In this document: piece after piece, positions 1 through 8,954 of the stretch
How positions within the stretch are numbered: the stretch's first letter is position 1
Layout of the letters: each line of letters opens with the position of its first letter
DNA from: a virus
IMG/VR virus record: IMGVR_UViG_3300018080_008436
Coordinates: 370,998-434,997 of that record
Reading direction: 5' to 3' (one strand)
Length of the DNA stretch: 64,000 bases
Notes under the pieces: generated by a model
What the model was told of the DNA's origin: nothing
The model's input: only the letters and a program-made list of their open reading frames with translations
Database searches by the model: none
Made by a program: the position numbers and the translations under genes

Positions 1-1988
1 CAAGTTCCTGAGTAATATCCAACGTATCTATTCCAGTCACCTCCATGACCATTGTTATCATAACGAACATTAAGGTACATCCATGTACTAGTATATCCAG
101 TATAATATATTGACACAAAGGCATTCATATTAATTCTGTCGTCACCTTCAGTTTGCCGCCAATATTCTCCACCAGGAGGGCCAGGATTACAATTATAATT
201 ATCTGGGCAAACTTCCTGAGGTTTCCCATTTGCAAATTGGCATCCAAGGAAACTTCTTTCTGTAGGTGTCTCTCCAGACCAAGATAAAGTAACAAATATT
301 GTTGGACCTGTATCTCCAGGACAATTGCACTGAGGAAGTCCAGACGAACTTGAGCTAGAGGTAATTCCGAGAGAGCTATCACTACTTGAGGAATCCAAAG
401 AACTAGAAGAACTACTTGATGTACTAGAGGAACTACCCTCTCTTGCACCAGTACATTCATACATATATGCTTTCCCAGGATTTCCATCATTATAGATATA
501 TGAACCAATCCCTATATAATCTCCATTAACTGCAACCTCATTATATGTTTGGTTACTTGGGTTTGGTTCTGTAAAATTCTGATAAAATATCCAAGAATCA
601 TCAATCCATCTATATAGATTTTGTCCGATTAATAGTTGATCTCCATCTATAGAAGTCTGAAATGAAGTGGAACCTAAAGAAAATCCCTGAACATAATCCC
701 ATGAATCTCCATTCCACTCATATGCATAAACATATCTTGGATTGTTTTGGGAAATTGTCATTCTATCCCCATTAATCCTTACGAGATAACCAAGCCCATC
801 ATTTGGAGTTGGCCCAGTGAAAGTTTGAATATGTTTCCATTTGCCATTTATTCTTTCATAAGCGTATGCCCTACCCCTTTCGCCATATTCTCTACGAGCA
901 CCAACAATTGCATGATCTCCATAAATAGATACTGCGTTTCCAAAATACCCATTAGATTCTGCGTTGGGAGATGAGAGTCTTTTCTCTAGATACCATGTGC
1001 TCCCACTTCTTGCATAAATATAAGCCAACCCACCATTTGTTTCATAAGTACCTTGATATGCTCCAATAATAATCCTATCCCCACTCATATAGCATGATAC
1101 GCCAAAATAATCATCAATATTAGGATCTTGTATAATTTGATGCTGAACCCATGATGATCCATTCCATCTATAAATAAATAGATATCCCTCTTCCCTTTCT
1201 GTGGTTATAGCACAATAATTTCCTCCATCATATGCAACCTGCCATCCGAAATGCCGATACAGAGAACTATCTGCTTCGATCATTTGCTTTTGAGTCCAAG
1301 AACCATTTTCCAATTCATAATAAAAAACTTTCCCATATGAGTCCAAACTGTCATAATGACTAGCCCCAACAAACATTTTTTTACCAGAGATCTTTATTTG
1401 TGTACCATATCTGTCACCGTTTATTGGCCCCTCAATGGCTTGTTTGTATTCGAAACACCCATCATTAAAACTTGATGACGAACTATTTGGAAGACAGGCA
1501 TGTTCACAAACTTCAATTGTTTGCCCCTTCTCGTATTTAGAACTTGCGCTGAGATTGTCAAGGGTAATAACATCCTCTGCACCTTTGTTTACATAAGTTC
1601 CTTGATCAACTCCATCTATACAAACAGTTCCTTCAGGTATTACCCCCAAAAATGGAGGTGGAGAGAACCACATAGTGCCGTGAGATTGCGAAATGTTTCC
1701 GATTGCTGTTGTTACACAAATAAGAGAGCTAGAAGAAGAAATATTCTCCAAAGATTCCGAAGATGAAGATTCCCCACCAATAGATTCAGAGCTTTCTGAA
1801 ATTGAGCTTGGCATGAAGCTATCAGATGACGAACTAACAAGTTCACATTCCAAACAGGTTGAGAAAGTTCCCTCAATACTTAATGGATCAGTATCGACAG
1901 GGTCATAGGTTCTCTCAGTGTACGTATAGCACGTCCCCTCTATCCTAACTGTCTTCCCCTGATATTCTTCAAATACTATATGTCCCAT
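1..1988 (-). CDS. Tail fibre/tail-tip protein with FG-GAP-like beta-propeller repeats (3' end cut by window)
   Basis: The frame is open from ATG at 1988 to the window edge (662 codons, no stop), so the C-terminus is missing. A TAGGAG box precedes the ATG. Residues ~55-90 are serine-rich. From ~190 to ~480 there are repeats of the type YFG-x-VSI-x-GD-x-x-IVGA followed by GRAYxY and a W-containing strand, resembling FG-GAP (integrin alpha) propeller blades. A second serine-rich linker follows, then a Cys-containing domain with VTLSWSG, CPxNY and EYWR. That domain also ends the neighbouring upstream protein (2002-4359). As the last gene of the tail module it is probably an exposed adhesin-like tip or fibre subunit. 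The receptor is unknown. Confidence 0.75.
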   Translation of the reverse strand, partial: MGHIVFEEYQGKTVRIEGTCYTYTERTYDPVDTDPLSIEGTFSTCLECELVSSSSDSFMPSSISESSESIGGESSSSESLENISSSSSLICVTTAIGNISQSHGTMWFSPPPFLGVIPEGTVCIDGVDQGTYVNKGAEDVITLDNLSASSKYEKGQTIEVCEHACLPNSSSSSFNDGCFEYKQAIEGPINGDRYGTQIKISGKKMFVGASHYDSLDSYGKVFYYELENGSWTQKQMIEADSSLYRHFGWQVAYDGGNYCAITTEREEGYLFIYRWNGSSWVQHQIIQDPNIDDYFGVSCYMSGDRIIIGAYQGTYETNGGLAYIYARSGSTWYLEKRLSSPNAESNGYFGNAVSIYGDHAIVGARREYGERGRAYAYERINGKWKHIQTFTGPTPNDGLGYLVRINGDRMTISQNNPRYVYAYEWNGDSWDYVQGFSLGSTSFQTSIDGDQLLIGQNLYRWIDDSWIFYQNFTEPNPSNQTYNEVAVNGDYIGIGSYIYNDGNPGKAYMYECTGAREGSSSSTSSSSSSSLDSSSSDSSLGITSSSSSSGLPQCNCPGDTGPTIFVTLSWSGETPTERSFLGCQFANGKPQEVCPDNYNCNPGPPGGEYWRQTEGDDRINMNAFVSIYYTGYTSTWMYLNVRYDNNGHGGDWNRYVGYYSGT

Positions 1989-2001
1989 TATTCACTCCTA
2001 C

Positions 2002-4359
2002 TTATGGACAGTTCTCATTTCCTGTTGTTGGAACGTAATTCAAAGAGCCATTTTTCCAACTACCCCAAGGTTGTCCTGATCCCGAAATTGGCTCCCACTT
2101 AATAGTAACTCCCTCTAAGTGACCCGACGTAACAGTACATTTCCCAAACATGATGTCTCTAATGTCAGTGTAAGCCGAAGCGCTACTCCCCCAAACCCCA
2201 CACAATGTTGTTGGAGATACGTTAATCATATTGTCTACATTAAAGTGAGGATTGCAACCAGTTGTTGTACCATATCCTCCACCTTCATTATAGTTCAAAC
2301 CTACATAAAACTGGGCTTGGTTATTTCTTATTATAACTGCTATGTCTGCTTCTCCTGGGCTATATCCACTTCCTTGGTCTACACTGAGTCGAACTGAGTC
2401 ATCTATGGCTATTCTCCAAACTTCTCTGCCTGAAGTCCAGTAATTGCTTGGACAAATTATTTTACTCTCCCCATTTTCCCACTCTTCTCTTAAGAAAACC
2501 CTAAGACCTGGACCACTCCAACAAAGTGTCATTTTTACTCTTGGATCGGAATTCCCCTCACAATTTATCTGATCTAACGCATCGCTTTCAGAACTAGAAG
2601 AGCTAATAGAACTACTGCCCAAACTGCTCTCACTTGAGTCAGAACTGAACAAGAGACTGCTTTTACTTGATTCAGATGAAGATGTATTTCCAATACTTTC
2701 TGAGGAACTACTAATTGATTCACTAATTGAACTGATACTTTCAGTAAATAGCTCGCATGCATCATATCGCCAATTTAAGAAACCTGATGAATCTGATGAA
2801 GAAGACGGAGGATCAAAACTAGAACTCGATTCAGAAATGGTTATACTTGATTCACTTGAACTTGAATCAGATCCGACAACCCCAGAACTTGACGACTCAG
2901 AATTTCCTAAGGAACTTGACTCGGATTGTGAACTGGAAGATTGTGAAATCGAACTTGATGACTCAGAATAATTCTCACTTGAGGAGCTAGACGAAGGACT
3001 AGATAAACTTGAACCACTCAGAGTTGACTCACTTTGGGTTGACTGACTTTGGGTTGACTGGCTTGTGGAAGATACAGCGCTTACTTCTGATATACTACTA
3101 GTAGAATATCTATCACTAGAGCTACTGGATGAGTCAAGAGATGATGAACTTGACGATTGAGAACTCGAACTTGAGCTTTGATCTAGGTCAGCCTCTCCAT
3201 AAACGGCTCGATACCTGAAAGCTGTATGAGAGGGCATTGTTTGACTAGCAAGATCAATGGCAATTGTGTCATCATTTATCGGCAATCTTTTGAATTCAAC
3301 TCCTTCGTCTCTCAAACAAGTAACTAAACCTCCACCAGAATAAATTACAGAAGAATCGTTTCCTCTAGCCTTCAAAAAACCTTGATTCCCAGGAATAATT
3401 CTTGCTGACCACTCTTCAGTATAGGGAATAGAAAACTTAACTGCATCGTCCAAACCTTCGTCTATTAGATAAAAAACATCCATATCACCACTAATATTGG
3501 TGACATTAGTTCTGCCAGTCGCCAAATATGTCTCATCTAATGTCCCTGAATCAAACCTGCCAAGATATTGATTTCCGAACACAACAAAATAACCGGAATT
3601 GCCTTTGCCTATATCTAGAATAAGATTGGCAGACGTATCAGATGATACAGAGTCAGAGTAATAATCCAATTCAAAAATTTCATACCCTGATAAAGTTTGA
3701 GCAGAAATGACTACATTACCATTTCTTTTGTTTAAGAACTTTCTAACATTACCCGAGATAGAAGATCCTAATAAATACTTCTCCAATACCTTGGCATTCT
3801 CTAAAGACCTCTTGAGTACTTGGGTCTTCTGAACCTGCCAGAAAACGCCTCGACTCCCATCAACGATAATCTCTAAGGCTTCAGATCCCAGATTAAATGA
3901 TTTCTTGATTCGAATAGTGTCGGCAGTACCAAAGCAAAATAGTGTTTTGTCATAATAAGAATAGACATTGTTGGTTTTATTGTCTACTGAGAGCATTGAC
4001 AGGTCAACACCTGTATCAAATCTCTCAATAATATGGGTGCAATCTCCTGTTAAACGATAAATAATTCCATCGCTAACAGCGAAAACATTCTCACGCATCG
4101 CGTTAACTATTTTAACGCGCATTGTGTAGTCAGTATAGAATTTTACGCCTTCTTCGCCTAAAGGAAAATCAATAAAATTAACGCCATCAAAGCTGTAAAA
4201 TATTGACCCTTTTACTGCATTCTCCCTAAAAGTCGAGAGATTGTACAGCACAGAGCCTTCATTGAGTCTGTAGAACTCAAATTCATAACCAACTGGAACC
4301 CCAACTTGATCTGGATTTATATTGACATCCCATTCGAAAAATTTTGCTTTGTATGACAT
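2002..4359 (-). CDS. Large tail-tip/fibre protein with serine-rich linkers
   Basis: 785 aa. The N-terminal ~390 residues are beta-rich and propeller-like, with repeats such as GxxVFWxVxKTQ and GNSGYFVVFGNQYL. Residues ~395-530 and ~560-620 are almost pure Ser with Gln, Glu, Asp and Thr. The C-terminal ~160 residues form a compact domain (MTLCWSG, ICPSNYW, EVWRIAIDD) shared with the next gene downstream. The gene lies 6 bases after the stop of the 1455-aa gene. It is probably a virion surface protein with a flexible, possibly glycosylated stalk. No enzymatic motif is seen. Confidence 0.75.
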   Translation of the reverse strand: MSYKAKFFEWDVNINPDQVGVPVGYEFEFYRLNEGSVLYNLSTFRENAVKGSIFYSFDGVNFIDFPLGEEGVKFYTDYTMRVKIVNAMRENVFAVSDGIIYRLTGDCTHIIERFDTGVDLSMLSVDNKTNNVYSYYDKTLFCFGTADTIRIKKSFNLGSEALEIIVDGSRGVFWQVQKTQVLKRSLENAKVLEKYLLGSSISGNVRKFLNKRNGNVVISAQTLSGYEIFELDYYSDSVSSDTSANLILDIGKGNSGYFVVFGNQYLGRFDSGTLDETYLATGRTNVTNISGDMDVFYLIDEGLDDAVKFSIPYTEEWSARIIPGNQGFLKARGNDSSVIYSGGGLVTCLRDEGVEFKRLPINDDTIAIDLASQTMPSHTAFRYRAVYGEADLDQSSSSSSQSSSSSSLDSSSSSSDRYSTSSISEVSAVSSTSQSTQSQSTQSESTLSGSSLSSPSSSSSSENYSESSSSISQSSSSQSESSSLGNSESSSSGVVGSDSSSSESSITISESSSSFDPPSSSSDSSGFLNWRYDACELFTESISSISESISSSSESIGNTSSSESSKSSLLFSSDSSESSLGSSSISSSSSESDALDQINCEGNSDPRVKMTLCWSGPGLRVFLREEWENGESKIICPSNYWTSGREVWRIAIDDSVRLSVDQGSGYSPGEADIAVIIRNNQAQFYVGLNYNEGGGYGTTTGCNPHFNVDNMINVSPTTLCGVWGSSASAYTDIRDIMFGKCTVTSGHLEGVTIKWEPISGSGQPWGSWKNGSLNYVPTTGNENCP

Positions 4360-4365
4360 ATTCCA

Positions 4366-7300
4366 TTATGTACTTAGTAAGACATTACCACTTATCATTG
4401 GTCTAACATCTCTTGGCTTAACCAAGTAATTCTCTCCGAAAGACCATAATATATTTCCCCAAGAATCGACTTTTATCAATCTACTGGTAAAAGGTGACTC
4501 CAACCCATCGCTCTCCAATATATAATACAAATCTCTTGACGATAATCTTTGTCTTGTGACGTTTATTTTGCCAGTCAGGATATCTGGATATACAAACCAG
4601 TCAAATTCTCCATCATCAATGAACTCAAACGAGTAAGTTTCTCCTGGGTCTAATACAGGAGATGTAAACACCGTACCATACAAAGTGAGGTCTGGGTCTT
4701 GTTGGAATAAATCATAGGTAGTTGTTCCAGAATAAATGGTAATAGGAGAAGAACTGCTATTTCTCCAAACAACAGTAGTACCCTGTCTGACAAATATGTT
4801 ATTCTCACTAACAGAATCATTGTATATGTCGATAACTCTTTGCTCCTGAGGAACTATATGGAAATCTGGTATGTATTTATCTGAGTCAAACTGCCATTCA
4901 ATTTCTGGAGTCTGAGTTTCTAGGTCAGTATAAACAATAATGGCTCTCTGCCTTATCGAATCACCAATCAACAACTCATATGCTCCGATCTTTTCGGCAC
5001 TACCCAAGATTACTTTGGCCCTTTCCTTGCTTTCTGCAAATCTTGCGGCATTATTTGAGAATACTGTGTCTCCACTCTCATCTAACTGAACAACACTATG
5101 GCCATTCAAATATTTCGTTCCGAAAATTAACTGATTCGTTGGGACATCTGCCAAATCTGGGTTAGGAGTTAAAAGATCTAGCCCACTCGCTTCTCTTGCA
5201 ATATTTTCTAATCGTAAGGCGAATTCGTCTGCGTTTTCTTGTCCTGCAAGTCCATCAAGCCAAGAAGGAGATCTTAGTTTAGCAACAAGTATAGATAATT
5301 CCCCTCCTGCTAAACCACTTGTATCATCTGGAATGATTTGCAAATCTATTGGAGAATAGATATTCTGTATGAATACATTTGCGACATCAGTATTTGTTCT
5401 AGAAGTTTCAACACTCCTGTCGTCTTCACTAACGATAGCTCCCCTGTTCATATAAAGTTTCAGAAGAGCATTGGAATTTAACCCAACAATAAACTCAGAA
5501 GTTATATCACCATGGTCATAAACCAATTGGTTTCCATCAGCATCAACAGTATAGATTCTGATTGTATGTTTACCTGGGTCTAAATCTTCAAGAGTAATTG
5601 GTTCTGTAGAATAATAATCGATTGCTGGATCACTATCAATTTGATATTGAACATGCTGACCCGTTGGAACAACAGGAAAATTCTCAGATGTGAATTCGAC
5701 AACGACAGGGTTATTAGAGTAAGTTTGATTTGGTCGGGGGTATTGTATGCTTAGATATGGGTTGGTGTATGTAGATCTACGAACGAAATTTAATGTTGCA
5801 GATGCCTCGTCATTTGTTTGCTCAACATCATTATAATCCACCAAGATAATATCAACTTCATGATCTCCAGTACTCAATCCAGAAAATGTATAATTATCCT
5901 CATAGATAATAAAACTAGTACCACCATCAATAGACAACTTAATTCCATACTCCCCTTCATCACTCCCTAATTCTGCATTTCTCAATAAAAAATTCACCTT
6001 AACAGAACTGCTAGACGTTCTGAAGTTCTGATATGGTGCTCCAACAGCAATTGCTGGATCTGTTTGACTCAAAACGTTATTAAGAGCCGTTTTGTCTGCT
6101 CCCTGTAGTGTGATTTTCAGAACATGAGACTTGAACGAGAAATGACTTGAGAATATCGCTTCTTCATCTGTTGACGTTGATAAATCTCCCCAAATTTCAT
6201 ATTTCGCTTGAGGGATGCCAACCAATTCAGTTGTAGAGTCCGATAAATTGAATCTGTGCGCTCCAACCTTTAAATAGATCTTGTCCATGTCAAATGTTGC
6301 CGAAGCGTTATAGATATTCGTTAAATTACTGTCAAATACTATGTAAAGTATCCCCTGCTCTTCATTATATATACTATGAAGAACTGTCATGTCATCTTCA
6401 GTCGTTTCTGCTGTCTCTTCAGTTTCTTCAGTTGTCTCTGTTGTATTAGATCCTGGGCCGTTCTCTTCAAATCCATAAGGATCATTTGGAGCTTCCAAGA
6501 AACTTCCATAAAAACCAATTTCCAAATTTCCATATCTATCCACTTTCACAATTCTATCGTTGTCAGTATCTGCCAACCATAATGAACCTGCGTCCCCTCT
6601 TGCAACTCCAGATAAATAGCCGAATGAAGGAGTAATGTCGTTCATTGCTTGATAAGTCGTTGTTGGTAATGTTGATCCTCCAAAGGCGAAAGCAACATCA
6701 AAATCACTCTCTAGCTGACCTGCACTTCCATCTGTCGCAAAGTAATAGGTCCCGATATCATCGACATCTGCAACCTGTATTGATCCTGGATCTGTAGTTG
6801 TGTCTATGTTGAAGAGCTTGCCCGTTTCCCAATCTGTTTGAGAAGTAAACTCAAATTCAGCATCTTCATCACTAACATAGAAGTCTAGATAAAGCTTCTT
6901 CATACAAGCGGTCCTACTATTTGTAATAGAGGACTCAAAATATGCTTCGATCTCAATATACTTATAAAGTGTTCCGCTTGTAGGGATAGTTGTTCCGCTA
7001 ACAGTCGTATATTCTGACCATTCAGCTACAGCCAACCCAGCTTCTGTATTAGAAACTCTACTTCTAACTTTGAAGGCCACTCCAGTTGACGATGTGTCTG
7101 TAGGAATTACTGTATTCCATCTCAGTCTCCAGTAATCGACTAGCAAATCGTTCCCGTAAATAACTCTTACATAACCATCATCTTCATAGAAATTTCCAGT
7201 ACTTAAGATAAAGTCATCAATATTAAGGTCGAATGGTTTTGAATTATCCCAACCAAGTTGGGTAGAGGTATATATTGCCATTTGATTTACAGATGATCGA

Positions 7301-8733
7301 ATATACCCTCTTAAATCAACTCTAACTTCCTGCCAACCATTTTCTAAAGTATCAACATTAATGGTTGGAGTGTTTCTTTCAAGAGCCAAGAAATAAGAAT
7401 TCTGAATACCTGCAACTGAATCGCTAAAGTAGAAAACCCAGTCTCCATGTTCAACATCTTCTGTCTTCAAATAGAAGGTAAGGAAATCGTAGTCACTCCA
7501 GTCTTGAGCATCGAAATCTTTTCTAATAACCAAAGCCATCTCGGTTTCTTCATTAGTAACGTCTATTTTCCCACTTGTTGGAGCAGAGACATACTCTGAA
7601 CTATCCAGAGACAAATTCCCAGTTGTAGTTGAGCTAAGATCTTCTGTGAATACGGTCCATTCATCAATATTATTAAATTCATCTAGGACTAACTCATTGT
7701 TAGTTGTGGCAAGACAAACTGAATCTCCGTCAATAAATACATTACTGTTGGTACTGTCACTAAAATCATCTTCAGTATCCCAAATTCTTGTGTATGTAGT
7801 GAATCCAGCGATTGGAGTCATCGTTATAGTGTGTTCACCACCCTCGGAAAATGTTCTATAATCAACTTCAGCAGTTGTATTGATCATGTCAACGAAATCA
7901 TCTGGGCTGATACCTGGAATAAAAGCAATCTCATTTACCAAATACTCATCAATATCTGGATAAACGTGTTTCAGAGCCAATATGAGTTGCAACAAATTGA
8001 TTGTGGAGACCTCTCCCATCTTTTTGTTGTCAGTAATATTAAGAGTCTCTACAAACGCATCTAATTGAGCATGAGTTAATGTTCCCTGTTCTGTTAATCC
8101 TTCGATATGGTCAATCTTTGGTATTCTATTCTCATCAAGAACCCCAGTTTTGATTTTACTTGCGTCTAAATCTGGAATGTTTTGTTGATTTAAAACTCCT
8201 TGGACTTCACTTGAAAGATCAATTGGAGATGGATTACCAGTACCACCGATATGCCTATGTTCTTCAACAGCTTGATTGATTAGGGCTTGGAATCCAAGAA
8301 CTTCTCGTCCATCTGTTGATATAGCTGTTACAGAAACATCATCAGTTGTGACAGATCCAAGGTAAAGACTTTCATCATCTGTCTCATGGAAGGACAAATA
8401 TGCAGAAAAGTTAACATTTTGACTCCAATAACTATCTTCTTGAATCTCAGCGTAGACATACATTGTTGTATTTTGATTCAATCCTTCAATAGTAAATGAA
8501 TCAGTTGATTCTACAGCTACAAAAGCCACATGTCCTGATCCTGGGCCAACTGTAATATTAAGACCCTCGGATACGGTAAGGCCCCATCCTGTTTTTATTC
8601 CGTTACCCAGTACATCGAACACTGCAAAAAGCTGAGCATCTAGAGATTCCCATCTCTGCATCTCAGTTGCGGCATCGGTAGTATCATCTTGTTCGAAATA
8701 CGATAACTGATATTTATTAGTTCTTCTACTCAT
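4366..8733 (-). CDS. Giant baseplate/tail-fibre scaffold protein, multi-domain
   Basis: 1455 aa; the start overlaps the preceding stop (ATGA). Residues ~150-240 have the 'LDASKIKTGVLDENRIP' style of short repeats common in phage tail fibres. Further on are a jelly-roll-like region (~340-510), an NHL-like strand (GSLWLADTDNDRIVKVD), a TTETTEETEETAET linker near 800, Ig-like beta domains (~915-1120) and, near 1320-1410, a cupredoxin-like fold. In that fold the usual copper ligands appear to be replaced. The protein ends in another propeller-like strand (SRLIKVDSWGNILWSFG). The role is structural by position and composition. Confidence 0.75.
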   Translation of the reverse strand: MSRRTNKYQLSYFEQDDTTDAATEMQRWESLDAQLFAVFDVLGNGIKTGWGLTVSEGLNITVGPGSGHVAFVAVESTDSFTIEGLNQNTTMYVYAEIQEDSYWSQNVNFSAYLSFHETDDESLYLGSVTTDDVSVTAISTDGREVLGFQALINQAVEEHRHIGGTGNPSPIDLSSEVQGVLNQQNIPDLDASKIKTGVLDENRIPKIDHIEGLTEQGTLTHAQLDAFVETLNITDNKKMGEVSTINLLQLILALKHVYPDIDEYLVNEIAFIPGISPDDFVDMINTTAEVDYRTFSEGGEHTITMTPIAGFTTYTRIWDTEDDFSDSTNSNVFIDGDSVCLATTNNELVLDEFNNIDEWTVFTEDLSSTTTGNLSLDSSEYVSAPTSGKIDVTNEETEMALVIRKDFDAQDWSDYDFLTFYLKTEDVEHGDWVFYFSDSVAGIQNSYFLALERNTPTINVDTLENGWQEVRVDLRGYIRSSVNQMAIYTSTQLGWDNSKPFDLNIDDFILSTGNFYEDDGYVRVIYGNDLLVDYWRLRWNTVIPTDTSSTGVAFKVRSRVSNTEAGLAVAEWSEYTTVSGTTIPTSGTLYKYIEIEAYFESSITNSRTACMKKLYLDFYVSDEDAEFEFTSQTDWETGKLFNIDTTTDPGSIQVADVDDIGTYYFATDGSAGQLESDFDVAFAFGGSTLPTTTYQAMNDITPSFGYLSGVARGDAGSLWLADTDNDRIVKVDRYGNLEIGFYGSFLEAPNDPYGFEENGPGSNTTETTEETEETAETTEDDMTVLHSIYNEEQGILYIVFDSNLTNIYNASATFDMDKIYLKVGAHRFNLSDSTTELVGIPQAKYEIWGDLSTSTDEEAIFSSHFSFKSHVLKITLQGADKTALNNVLSQTDPAIAVGAPYQNFRTSSSSVKVNFLLRNAELGSDEGEYGIKLSIDGGTSFIIYEDNYTFSGLSTGDHEVDIILVDYNDVEQTNDEASATLNFVRRSTYTNPYLSIQYPRPNQTYSNNPVVVEFTSENFPVVPTGQHVQYQIDSDPAIDYYSTEPITLEDLDPGKHTIRIYTVDADGNQLVYDHGDITSEFIVGLNSNALLKLYMNRGAIVSEDDRSVETSRTNTDVANVFIQNIYSPIDLQIIPDDTSGLAGGELSILVAKLRSPSWLDGLAGQENADEFALRLENIAREASGLDLLTPNPDLADVPTNQLIFGTKYLNGHSVVQLDESGDTVFSNNAARFAESKERAKVILGSAEKIGAYELLIGDSIRQRAIIVYTDLETQTPEIEWQFDSDKYIPDFHIVPQEQRVIDIYNDSVSENNIFVRQGTTVVWRNSSSSPITIYSGTTTYDLFQQDPDLTLYGTVFTSPVLDPGETYSFEFIDDGEFDWFVYPDILTGKINVTRQRLSSRDLYYILESDGLESPFTSRLIKVDSWGNILWSFGENYLVKPRDVRPMISGNVLLST

Positions 8734-8951
8734 TCTGCAACCACATCATTTTGTCCCCATTGACTTGCGCCAATGATAAAGACATCTTCATTAAGTTTAG
8801 CGTCCGTTACATTACCTTGTGATAAATCAGATATAGGGTGATCATAAAAAGTCAATGAGCCAGTATCAATGGTCTGTCCAAAGCCACCACCATCGAATGC
8901 TTGTTGCCCTTGCCTGATTGTAGTTACTAAATTTTGCCAATTAACATTCAT
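8730..8951 (-). CDS. Small tail protein, unknown
   Basis: 73 aa (MNVNWQNLVTTIRQG...), translationally coupled on both sides: 3 bases after the 900-aa hub-like gene and ATGA-overlapping the 1455-aa gene. It contains a glycine-rich piece (QAFDGGGFGQT). No family recognised. Conserved coupling inside the tail operon argues that it is real and structural. Confidence 0.65.
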   Translation of the reverse strand: MNVNWQNLVTTIRQGQQAFDGGGFGQTIDTGSLTFYDHPISDLSQGNVTDAKLNEDVFIIGASQWGQNDVVAE

Positions 8952-8954
8952 AAT

